8,243 nt of DNA from Clostridia bacterium. Lineage in GTDB: Bacteria > Bacillota > Clostridia > Saccharofermentanales > UBA5734. The position numbers and the translations under genes are program-made. Shown here piece after piece: positions 1 to 7,035 of the stretch. Where the stretch lies: NCBI GenBank assembly GCA_018056585.1, contig JAGPFK010000041.1, positions 1 to 8,243 on the forward strand. Reading direction: 5' to 3'. A model generated the notes under the pieces. That model was given only the letters and a program-made list of their open reading frames with translations. It was not told where the DNA came from and ran no database searches. Position 1 is the stretch's first letter. Each line of letters begins with the position of its first letter.

Positions 1-2
1 TT

Positions 3-545
3 GGTGTCATCGTTTTAGAAAGAGAACTTCTGATCGATTTGATTACAGAGGATGTCGCGAGAGGTGAGTTCGATTTTTCCGTTGAAAGCATCCTGAGACG
101 CTATCGGGATCTTTCCATTCATGGTGTCGAGTACAAAGGCATTTTATTGCGTATCAACAGCATTCCAACTTATTTCGAAAGCACGATGAGCTTACTGGAA
201 GAAAAGAAGCGCCGGGATTTGTTCTGGTCCGGTCTTCCTGTTTACACCAAAGTCATGGATGAGGCACCCGCTCTGTATGGCCCCGCAAATCAGGTCAAAA
301 ACAGTTTTATTTCCGATGGATGTCTCATCAACGGTACCGTGTCCAACAGCATGTTATTTCGCAGTGTCACCGTATCGGATCATGCGGTCGTGAGCAACTG
401 CATCATCATGCAGGGTTCCTATATATCTGAAGGTGTCGAACTGGATCATGTGATTCTGGATAAGAATTGTGTGATCAGACCGGGTATTAAGCTGGTTGGC
501 CACAAGGAATATCCGGTCGTTATTGGTAAGGGGGCGATTGTTTGA
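3..545 (+). CDS. glgD: Glucose-1-phosphate adenylyltransferase, GlgD subunit (C-terminal part)
   Basis: This is the C-terminal 180 residues of GlgD. The gene begins left of the window, since the frame is open back to base 3, and it ends with TGA at 543-545. GlgD pairs with GlgC in Bacillota to form ADP-glucose from glucose-1-phosphate and ATP, the committed step of glycogen synthesis in the cytoplasm. The visible part covers the end of the nucleotidyltransferase domain, including the segment GILLRINSIPTYFES, then the linker LPVYTKVMDEAPALYG. After that comes a left-handed beta-helix of hexapeptide-type repeats (VKNSFISDGCLINGTV, SNSMLFRSVTV, VVSNCIIMQGSYI, LDHVILDKNCVI). These segments match GlgD more closely than GlgC. 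GlgD is generally seen as a regulatory or weakly catalytic partner, but its catalytic residues lie outside the window. It overlaps the glgA start by 4 bases, and glgC is expected just upstream. Confidence 0.93.
   Translation, partial: GVIVLERELLIDLITEDVARGEFDFSVESILRRYRDLSIHGVEYKGILLRINSIPTYFESTMSLLEEKKRRDLFWSGLPVYTKVMDEAPALYGPANQVKNSFISDGCLINGTVSNSMLFRSVTVSDHAVVSNCIIMQGSYISEGVELDHVILDKNCVIRPGIKLVGHKEYPVVIGKGAIV
528..534 (+). promoter_or_regulatory. Ribosome binding site for the TTG start of glgA
   Basis: The purine run AAGGGGG lies 7 bases before TTG 542 and inside the end of glgD. It supports the unusual TTG start, because the protein must begin here: the conserved GlgA N-terminus (KILFAASE) starts four codons later. 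Confidence 0.65.
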
Positions 546-2014
546 CAGCAGGGAAAATTTTATTTGCCGCTTCCGAAGTTTCACCTCTGGCCAGCACGGG
601 TGGCCTGGGTGATGTGATGGGCGCTTTACCAAAAGCCATCAGACGTCTGGGTTATGATGTCAGGATCGTGATGCCGCTTTACAAAAAAATTCGTGAGACG
701 TATGGGGAAAAGCTGGAGTTTCTGGGTTGGCATATGATTCGTATGGGCTGGCGAACCCTGTATTGCGGCGTCCTCAAAATGGAATGGGATGGATTGCCGG
801 TTTATTTCATCGACAATGAATATTACTACAATCATGACAAGATCTATGTAGACTATTCCTTTGACATTGAGCGATTCAGTTTTTTTCAGCGTGCGATTTT
901 GGAAAGCCTGGAACAGCCGATGGGGTTTATACCGGATATTTTGCATTTGAATGACTGGCAGACCGGCATGATTCCCTGTTTACTCGAGGCTCATTATCGA
1001 CCCTATGGTCGTCTGATGAATTTGATGACTGTCTTTACAATACATAATCTGAAATATCAGGGCATTCATGGTCGGGAACGCATTGCTGACCTCATGGATT
1101 TGCCTGATCGGTTTATGACAGAAGACGGTATTTTGCATGATGGCGTCCCCAATTTCATGAAAGCGGGGATCGTCTACGCCGATCGCCTGACTACTGTGTC
1201 ACCGACCTATGCTGAGGAGATCAAATATGAGTTTTATGGAGAAGGGCTGCATGAGCTGTTGCGGCGTCAGCAGCACAAATTGATCGGCGTTTTAAACGGT
1301 ATTGATGTGGATCGATACAATCCGGCAACGGACCCCGATATCCCCTGTCGCTACACGGTGGATACATGGAAAGAAGGTAAAGCCGTTTGCAAAGCTGCCT
1401 TACAGGAAGAATTGGGTTTAGACCCGGCTTCGTCCACACCGCTTGCCGTCATGGTGACGCGCCTGGTTGAGCAAAAGGGCCTGGATCTGCTTTTGTATGT
1501 TTTAGATGAAATGCTTGATGGGACCTTGCAGCTGGCTATTCTGGGCACCGGGCAGCCTCACTATGAGGAAGCGCTCAATGAAGCAGCCAGGCGTCATCCG
1601 GACTTCATGGCCGTTCGTTTAGCTTTTGATCCTCCGCTTGCCCAGCGTTTCTATGCGGGAGCGGATTTATTTTTAATGCCATCGATCTTTGAGCCGTGCG
1701 GGCTGTCTCAAATGATTGCGATGCGCTATGGTACCATTCCGGTCGTTCGCGAAACGGGGGGCCTTAAAGACACGGTCAAGCCTTACAATCAATATACGGG
1801 AACCGGGAATGGTTTTTCTTTCCGCAACATCAATGCGCATGAATTTTTATTCATTACCCGCTATGCTTGTGATGTTATGCGTCACATGCCACAGGCCTGG
1901 CAAGCCCTTGTCCGTCAAGCCATGAGTGAAGATTTCTCATGGGATCGTTCGGCCGCCGCTTACGGACAGATCTATGCTGACCTTCTTTCAACACAGTCCG
2001 GGGAGGCAAGATGA
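542..2014 (+). CDS. glgA: Glycogen synthase (ADP-glucose type, GT5)
   Basis: This cytoplasmic GT-B glycosyltransferase transfers glucose from ADP-glucose to the end of an alpha-1,4-glucan chain. Its 490 residues match the usual GlgA length of about 480. The N-terminal Rossmann domain has the sugar-nucleotide loop STGGLGDV (residues 18-25) and the TIHNLKYQG segment with the likely catalytic His168. The C-terminal domain has VTRLVEQKGLD (Arg307, Lys312) and SIFEPCGLSQ (Glu384), which correspond to E. coli Arg300, Lys305 and Glu377. The similarity to Bacillus-type GlgA runs the whole length, for example LIDNEYYF-like, VSPTYAEEIKYEFYGE and GTIPVVRETGGL segments. One oddity is that the first residue of the K-[TS]-G-G-L motif, Lys15 in E. 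coli and implicated in ADP-glucose binding, is Ser18 here. The TTG start overlaps the glgD stop (TTGA), so translation is probably coupled. The identity is secure, but the effect of the substitution is unknown. Confidence 0.95.
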   Translation: MTAGKILFAASEVSPLASTGGLGDVMGALPKAIRRLGYDVRIVMPLYKKIRETYGEKLEFLGWHMIRMGWRTLYCGVLKMEWDGLPVYFIDNEYYYNHDKIYVDYSFDIERFSFFQRAILESLEQPMGFIPDILHLNDWQTGMIPCLLEAHYRPYGRLMNLMTVFTIHNLKYQGIHGRERIADLMDLPDRFMTEDGILHDGVPNFMKAGIVYADRLTTVSPTYAEEIKYEFYGEGLHELLRRQQHKLIGVLNGIDVDRYNPATDPDIPCRYTVDTWKEGKAVCKAALQEELGLDPASSTPLAVMVTRLVEQKGLDLLLYVLDEMLDGTLQLAILGTGQPHYEEALNEAARRHPDFMAVRLAFDPPLAQRFYAGADLFLMPSIFEPCGLSQMIAMRYGTIPVVRETGGLKDTVKPYNQYTGTGNGFSFRNINAHEFLFITRYACDVMRHMPQAWQALVRQAMSEDFSWDRSAAAYGQIYADLLSTQSGEAR

Positions 2015-3954
2015 AGCTGAGTCATCAAAGCCGGTCCGCTACAGACCGTCAACCGTACGGAGCCGTGCCAGCCGGAACAACCGTACGGTTTTCTTTGTCA
2101 TTTATACCGGATGAAGAAACAGACGGACTTTTCCTTTCGTATGCCTACGGTCTTTATACCTTCAAAACGGGTCGTTGCCGTATTTTTCAAAATCCACAAC
2201 CTGTTGGCGACAATGTTTTGCGATATACCCTTTCGCTGAGGATGCCGCTTGAGCCCTGCTTGTTCTTCTATTGGTTCGAAGTGGACACTAAAAAGGGCCG
2301 GATGTATTACACGAAAGACACGGATGACCTTATGGGAGGCGGTCTTTTAGGCACTGAAAAACCGCGCTGGCTTCCGGGAGAGCCACATTGGCCCAAAGCC
2401 TTTCAAATCACGGTCTATGATCCGGATTACAGCGTTCCGGAATGGCTGGAGGGAGCCGTTATTTACCAGATCTTTCCGGATCGGTTTTGCCGGGATGCGG
2501 CTTTTACACCAGACCGGTTTAAGGCCGTTGAACGTCCTGAACGCATCTTTCATTTGAATTGGGATGAAGAAGTCGACTACCTGGGTAAACCGGAGACCGG
2601 GTATGGCGCGTTTGATTTTTTCGGCGGATCACTGAACGGGATCCGAGAAAAGCTGGATGACCTCGAGCAGATGGGTGTGACTGTTCTGTATCTCAACCCT
2701 ATTTTTGAAGCCGCCTCATACCATCGATATGACGTGGGTGACTACGAAAAAGTTGATCCGCTTTTGGGGACGACAGATGATTTTATCGCACTTTGCGCGG
2801 AGGCTCAAAAACGGGGCATTCGGATCCTGCTGGATGGCGTTTTTAGTCATACAGGCGCCGACAGCCGCTATTTTAATAAGCTATCCCGTTATCCGGAACC
2901 AGGCGCCTGGCAAGAAGCAACAGAGGGTCTTTATTCTGTTTACACCAGCTGGTATCGCTTTCACAAAAGAGGCGATCAAATAACCTACGACAGCTGGTGG
3001 GGCTTTTCAAACCTTCCCAGTATCAACAAAGAGGATCTGACTTTCAGAAATAAAATCACCGGCGACGAAGGGGTCGCGAGATACTGGCTTCGCCTGGGCG
3101 CATCCGGCTGGCTGCTGGATGTCTCAGACGAGTTGCCGGATGATTTTTTAAGGGAATTACTAGTCGCAACCCGCAGAGAGAAATCAGATGCCGTTTTACT
3201 GGGAGAGGTCTGGGAAGACGCCAGTAATAAGGTCAGTTACGGGAGTTATCGGGATTTTCTGCTTGGCCGCACACATGATCATGTGATGGGTTATCCGTTC
3301 CAGCAGGCGTTAATCGGCTGGCTGTCCGGGCAGTTTCCTGCCGAGCAGATGCATCTGCGCTTGGAGACAATCCGGGAGCATTACCCGCCGCCAGCCTTTA
3401 TAAGCTCTTTTAACCTCATCAGCAGTCATGATATTGTTCGAGCCATTACAGCATTGGCCGGTCCGCCGGATCCGGGTTATCGGGAAGCGCAGGCCAAGCT
3501 GTTCCTCACAAAAGAACAGCGTACGCGCGGTGAAGCCCTGCTGCGCCTGGCTGTTTTATTTCAGATGGTCTATCCGGGCTGTCCTGTTATTTACTATGGG
3601 GACGAAACCGGCCTGGAAGGGTACCGGGATCCGTTTAATCGAAGGCCTTTCCCATGGGGACGTGAAAACAAGGCGTTGCAGGCCTGGTTTTCCGCATTGG
3701 GCCGCTTGAGACGAGACTTGCTTGTCCTGCGCCACGGTTCTTATCAAATGCATAAGGCTCAGGGCGATTGTGTGGTTCTGGAACGACGCCTGAATGAAGA
3801 GGAACCACAGGCGAAAAACCAGCCGCATTCTGTTTTGGCCGCATTAAACCGCAGCCGTGAACCAAGGACCGTCGAATTTGAAGACCGAATCATTCACCTC
3901 GAGCCGATCGGCTGGCTGTTGGAAGCGGATGGAAAATCCATCAATCTGATCTGA
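2011..3954 (+). CDS. GH13 alpha-glucan-active protein of the glycogen operon (neopullulanase/alpha-amylase-like)
   Basis: This 647-residue protein has an N-terminal beta-sandwich (about 1-140, rich in aromatic residues) followed by a GH13 TIM barrel starting near VIYQIFPDRF (150-159). A short C-terminal beta-domain follows from about 570. GH13 family members of this layout cleave or rearrange alpha-1,4/1,6-glucans. The conserved regions are visible: motif I LLDGVFSH (Asp275, His280), nucleophile Asp370 in WLLDVSDEL, acid/base Glu399 in LLGEVWEDAS, and third acid Asp474 in SSHD. YYGDETGLEGYRDPFNRRPFPWG, typical of clostridial glycogen-operon GH13 proteins, is also present. The near-invariant Arg two residues before the nucleophile is Leu368, and the usual SNHRYDT reads SYHRYDV. 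Activity may therefore be reduced or altered. There is no signal peptide, so it is probably cytoplasmic. ATG 2011 overlaps the glgA stop (ATGA), with GGGAGG at 2001-2006. The exact specificity cannot be named. Confidence 0.88.
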   Translation: MKLSHQSRSATDRQPYGAVPAGTTVRFSLSFIPDEETDGLFLSYAYGLYTFKTGRCRIFQNPQPVGDNVLRYTLSLRMPLEPCLFFYWFEVDTKKGRMYYTKDTDDLMGGGLLGTEKPRWLPGEPHWPKAFQITVYDPDYSVPEWLEGAVIYQIFPDRFCRDAAFTPDRFKAVERPERIFHLNWDEEVDYLGKPETGYGAFDFFGGSLNGIREKLDDLEQMGVTVLYLNPIFEAASYHRYDVGDYEKVDPLLGTTDDFIALCAEAQKRGIRILLDGVFSHTGADSRYFNKLSRYPEPGAWQEATEGLYSVYTSWYRFHKRGDQITYDSWWGFSNLPSINKEDLTFRNKITGDEGVARYWLRLGASGWLLDVSDELPDDFLRELLVATRREKSDAVLLGEVWEDASNKVSYGSYRDFLLGRTHDHVMGYPFQQALIGWLSGQFPAEQMHLRLETIREHYPPPAFISSFNLISSHDIVRAITALAGPPDPGYREAQAKLFLTKEQRTRGEALLRLAVLFQMVYPGCPVIYYGDETGLEGYRDPFNRRPFPWGRENKALQAWFSALGRLRRDLLVLRHGSYQMHKAQGDCVVLERRLNEEEPQAKNQPHSVLAALNRSREPRTVEFEDRIIHLEPIGWLLEADGKSINLI

Positions 3955-3958
3955 CTTA

Positions 3959-3967
3959 TGGTAGAAT
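3959..3967 (+). promoter_or_regulatory. Possible extended -10 promoter for the DUF362/ceramidase-like pair
   Basis: The sequence TGGTAGAAT fits an extended -10 element (TG-N-TAnAAT). It lies in the 40-base gap between the GH13 gene and the next gene. Transcription would begin near 3974, leaving a short leader that carries the ribosome site GAGAGG. No convincing -35 hexamer is seen about 17 bases upstream. Read-through from the glycogen operon remains equally possible. Confidence 0.3.
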
Positions 3968-3994
3968 AAAAGAAAAGTATTGAGAGGTTCGTCT

Positions 3995-5092
3995 ATGTCT
4001 ACACCCGTTCTTTTTGCACCCATGGCCTATACCCGATATGAAGCATCACAGACCTTGCCTGAAAAATTTTCCCGGCTGCTTTTAAGAAGCGGTTTGGCTC
4101 AAAAGGTTAAAGACAAGCAGGTCGCGATTAAGATGCATGTCGGCTCACACGTGACCTATTCCACGATTCCGCCGGTTTTTGTGCGAAAGCTGGTTGACTT
4201 TATAAAGCAAAACGGGGGGCACTGTTTTGTAACCGACCATTACCTGTCAACACGCCATCCGGAACAGCGCGGGTATACCGAAATGAATCTGGGTTGCCCC
4301 GTCCTTGAGAGCTGCGGGCATCTCGGGAAATATTACTACACAAAGGAAGTTGATTATAAAACACTGAAACATATTGATGTGGCCGGGTTGATCCACGACG
4401 CGGATATGCTGATCAATCTCGCACACGTCAAAGGTCACGGTTCCTGCGCCTACGGGGGTGCCTGCAAGAATCTGGCGATGGGTTGTGTGACCGATCGGAC
4501 GCGGCAGGAAATTCACAGCCTGGAAGGCGGTCTGGTTTGGCACGCTGAAAAATGCACGCACTGTGAACGGTGCATTAAGGCTTGCAATCATGAGGCCAAC
4601 CGCTTCACAAAACCAGGAAAAGATGGAGTGTATGAAGTCAATTACCATCATTGCACCCTTTGTCAGCATTGTCTCAAGGTCTGCCCAAACGGAGCCATCA
4701 CATTGGATTCTCATAACTACACGGATTTTCAGATGGGTATGGCGGTCAGTACACAAACGGTGCTGAATACATTCGCCCCTGGATCGGTCTACCACATTAA
4801 TTTCCTGATTTCGATCACCGCCTTGTGCGATTGTTGGGGCATGACCACGCCGTCTCTTGTCCCGGATATCGGCATTATGGCAGGAGACGACATCGTAGCG
4901 CTCGAACGGGCAAGCCTGGATGCCATCCGAATAGAAGATCTTATTCGGGTCGGCGTGCCACAGGGCATGGAATTGACCGGTGAAGGACATTTGTTTCAGC
5001 AGCTGCACGGCAAAGATCCCTATATTCAATTGGAAAAGCTGGAGGCGGTCGGCCTGGGAAAACAGGATTACAAACTGGAAAAAGTCCGCTGA
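3995..5092 (+). CDS. DUF362 domain protein with two [4Fe-4S] clusters
   Basis: This is a 365-residue soluble protein with no signal peptide or membrane segment. The DUF362 part includes VAIKMHVG (43-50) and the family hallmark NLAHVKGHG (141-149), followed by YGGACKNLAMGC (153-164). A ferredoxin-like insert has two CxxCxxCxxxC motifs: Cys187/190/193/197 and Cys220/223/226/230, the second ending CPNGAI. Two [4Fe-4S] clusters are therefore expected. Further cysteines at 151, 157, 164, 278 and 280 (CDCWG) are possible extra ligands. DUF362 proteins are common in anaerobes and most have no assigned reaction, so only a redox or metal-linked role can be suggested. ATG 3995 is preferred over the in-frame TTG at 3980 because GAGAGG (3982-3987) lies 7 bases before it and overlaps the TTG. 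The ceramidase-like gene follows after 9 bases and is probably co-transcribed. Confidence 0.88.
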   Translation: MSTPVLFAPMAYTRYEASQTLPEKFSRLLLRSGLAQKVKDKQVAIKMHVGSHVTYSTIPPVFVRKLVDFIKQNGGHCFVTDHYLSTRHPEQRGYTEMNLGCPVLESCGHLGKYYYTKEVDYKTLKHIDVAGLIHDADMLINLAHVKGHGSCAYGGACKNLAMGCVTDRTRQEIHSLEGGLVWHAEKCTHCERCIKACNHEANRFTKPGKDGVYEVNYHHCTLCQHCLKVCPNGAITLDSHNYTDFQMGMAVSTQTVLNTFAPGSVYHINFLISITALCDCWGMTTPSLVPDIGIMAGDDIVALERASLDAIRIEDLIRVGVPQGMELTGEGHLFQQLHGKDPYIQLEKLEAVGLGKQDYKLEKVR

Positions 5093-5101
5093 AGGTCTGC
5101 T

Positions 5102-6439
5102 ATGAAATATTATGTTAACAAACAAATCATCACGCCTGAAGAACCGGTTATGCAATGTGGCTTTGCCGCGCGGACGCACAAAAGCGAGGGGATCCATGAT
5201 GATCTGTATGCCAGTCTGCTTCTCCTTCAGGACGACAAAGAAACAACAGTTGCTTTGATTGCATTGGACTTGCTTTATGGAGACCGAAGCTTTTCTGATG
5301 GAATCAGAAAAGCGCTTAAAGAGCAGTGCGGGATCGATCAAGTTATCCTTAATTATGCGCATACCCACGCGGCTGTATCGGTCACAGGCGACGACTTGAG
5401 CAAAAGGGAATCGCTTACCGACGGGTTTCCCTGGAGCGCGGATAAATCAGAGACAGAGTATCAGGCCGATCTTTCTTATTTTCACCGGATTCGAAAAACC
5501 ATCCTTGATTTGGCCGAAGAAGGATTAAACCATCTTCAAGAAGGAAACCTGTATCTTTGCCGGAGTCAGTCCTGTTTTGGCGTCAGCCGGCGCTATCCGA
5601 CGGATGGCACGGTCGCCTGGCGGCCATACTTCAACAGATCGGCCATAGACCCTGATCTTTTTCTGTTAAAAATTGAAAACAAAAAAGGGGAGCTTGCAGG
5701 GCTGGTTTACCAGTATGCTTGTCATCCAACGACACTTGGATCGGACAATTACCTGATTTCTGCTGATTTTCCAGGCGTGGTCCGACGCTTGCTGGAAGAG
5801 AACCATCAAGGGATCACCGCTCTGTTTCTTCAGGGCTGCGGCGCCGACATCAAGCCGTTGGCAACAGCAGACGGGGATCGTTTCAAAAGCTGTAGTTATG
5901 AGGAATTGGAAAAAGCCGGACTGTCTCTGGCTCGCGAGATAGAAACCAGTCTGAGCCTGGGCAGCTGGCGAAAACTCGATTTAGACTTGGCGATGGACCG
6001 CTCTGAGGTCCGGCTATTTACGGAATATTTCAGCAAAGCAGAATGGCTGGCCTTGCTTTATGATCCGAATGAACCGGACTATGTGAAAGATGCCATTCTT
6101 CGTTATTCAACAGATCCTGAAAGGCGCGGCCGTTATCTACCCTTTGAATTAACAAGCCTGCGCCTTGATCAAAAGACTGCCTTGGTTGCCCTTGAAAACG
6201 AAGTGGTCAGTGAAATTGGAAAGAAGATGAAGCGTTTATTTTCCCAGGATGTCATGGTCCTTGGCTACAGCAACAGCTGTTTTTGCTATATTCCCAGCAA
6301 ACAGGTTCTGTTGGAGGGAGGTTATGAAGCGGATTCGTTTAAGCGGACCCATTTGACTGGCCCCTTTACACCGGAGACGGAAGACATTCTTGTTGGTCGT
6401 GCCGCGTCCATGATCTGGGAAGCACTCCATATGAGATAA
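5102..6439 (+). CDS. Neutral/alkaline non-lysosomal ceramidase-like hydrolase
   Basis: This 445-residue protein matches the N-terminal catalytic domain of neutral/alkaline ceramidases (zinc amidases). The motifs occur in the expected order: GFAARTHKSEGIHDDLYAS (20-38), HTHA (87-90), YACHPTTLG (205-213) with ISADFPG (219-225), FLQGCGADIKP (242-252), ENEVVSEIG (365-373) and GYSNSCFCYIPSKQVLLEGG (388-407). By analogy with the Pseudomonas enzyme, the zinc ligands would be a His of the 87-89 pair, His208, Glu367 and Tyr396; this alignment was done by eye. The protein lacks both a signal peptide and the C-terminal domain of secreted ceramidases, so it is probably cytoplasmic. The true substrate may be another amide or ester rather than ceramide. 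ATG 5102 has GAAGG at 5091-5095, which overlaps the stop of the DUF362 gene. The gene converges on the LacI remnant with only 15 bases between the stop codons. Confidence 0.82.
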   Translation: MKYYVNKQIITPEEPVMQCGFAARTHKSEGIHDDLYASLLLLQDDKETTVALIALDLLYGDRSFSDGIRKALKEQCGIDQVILNYAHTHAAVSVTGDDLSKRESLTDGFPWSADKSETEYQADLSYFHRIRKTILDLAEEGLNHLQEGNLYLCRSQSCFGVSRRYPTDGTVAWRPYFNRSAIDPDLFLLKIENKKGELAGLVYQYACHPTTLGSDNYLISADFPGVVRRLLEENHQGITALFLQGCGADIKPLATADGDRFKSCSYEELEKAGLSLAREIETSLSLGSWRKLDLDLAMDRSEVRLFTEYFSKAEWLALLYDPNEPDYVKDAILRYSTDPERRGRYLPFELTSLRLDQKTALVALENEVVSEIGKKMKRLFSQDVMVLGYSNSCFCYIPSKQVLLEGGYEADSFKRTHLTGPFTPETEDILVGRAASMIWEALHMR

Positions 6440-6454
6440 AGATCTTTTGCTTTC

Positions 6455-7012
6455 TTATCTTGTGAGATCAAATTCAGTAGATTCACGCTCAATAACCTGG
6501 CATGCCAGCATGATTTTTTGGCTTCGTGCGATGGGTTTTTCCGCTAATATATCCAGTATCAGCATCGCGGCGTTTTGACCTATTTCAAATAAGGGAAGGG
6601 ATACGGAACTCAATGTGGGTCGGCAATATGTGCTGATCTCCCGGTTATCAAAACCAATCAGGGCGATTTCCTTGCCGACTTGAATACCGTTTTCGTTGCA
6701 ATAATCGATCACACCGGCTGCCATCAGATCATTTTGGGCAAAGATGGCCGTCACCCCTTCTCCGATTAACTGTTGGCCCAAAACATATCCCAAGTCCTTT
6801 TCCCAATTCCCATAAACCGTAAAACGGGGATTATAAGGTATATTGTTGGCGTAAAGCGCTTCTTGAAAGCCTAAAAGCCGGTTCATGGTATGAATGCTGT
6901 CCCGCTGCCCGGCAATCATGCCGATTTTGCGATGGCCCTTCCTGATGAGCAGTTGTGTTGCCTCAAAAGCAGCTTTCTGATCATCGTACATCACGGATGG
7001 AATCCTTGAATC
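6455..7012 (-). pseudogene. LacI/GalR-family transcriptional regulator, 5'-truncated
   Basis: The minus strand encodes the last ~185 residues of a LacI/GalR regulator, which is normally about 335 residues long. Recognisable segments are IPSVMYDDQKAAFEAT, LIRKGHRKIGMIAG, AIFAQNDLMAAGVIDY, IALIGFDNREIS and RPTLSSVSLPLFEIGQNAA. These make up the C-terminal part of the sugar-binding core. The helix-turn-helix, hinge and first half of the core are absent. Upstream of about 7013 the frame stays open to an ATG at 7192, but the translation there is only the antisense of the permease gene and has no LacI features. As it stands the product could not bind DNA. The intact gene would have controlled the neighbouring sugar ABC transporter. 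No frameshift or stop interrupts the remnant, so the break is recent or is an assembly error. Confidence 0.8.
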
Positions 7013-7035
7013 CGTACTGTAGCAATTTTTCAATC
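7005..7035. other. Junction joining the truncated 5' ends of lacI-like and permease genes
   Basis: Minus-strand similarity to LacI regulators can be followed up to about 7012, and perhaps a few codons further (NCYSTD). Plus-strand similarity to a MalF-type permease starts at about 7024-7027 (NFSIVAVAG). The intergenic promoter region and both gene starts are therefore missing between them. No insertion-sequence end, direct repeat or palindrome is visible at the join. Confidence 0.7.

Noticed and set aside
3980..3994. TTG at 3980 as the start of the DUF362 gene (five extra residues).
   Set aside because: The TTG overlaps the GAGAGG ribosome site that serves ATG 3995 at good spacing.
4247..5368. 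A long minus-strand open frame (373 codons) opposite the DUF362 and ceramidase-like genes.
   Set aside because: Its translation shows no recognisable domain, and the plus strand here carries clear family motifs with cysteine clusters. It is an antisense shadow.
6434..6460. An imperfect inverted repeat (AGATAA near 6434, TTATCT near 6455-6460) between the convergent genes, as a possible two-way terminator.
   Set aside because: The stem is only about 6 A/T-rich pairs with a poor interior and no clean T-run after a GC stem. It is too weak to call.
6955..7023. Upstream extension of the truncated permease to GTG 6955.
   Set aside because: The added residues read antisense through well-conserved LacI codons and are not hydrophobic like a first transmembrane helix.
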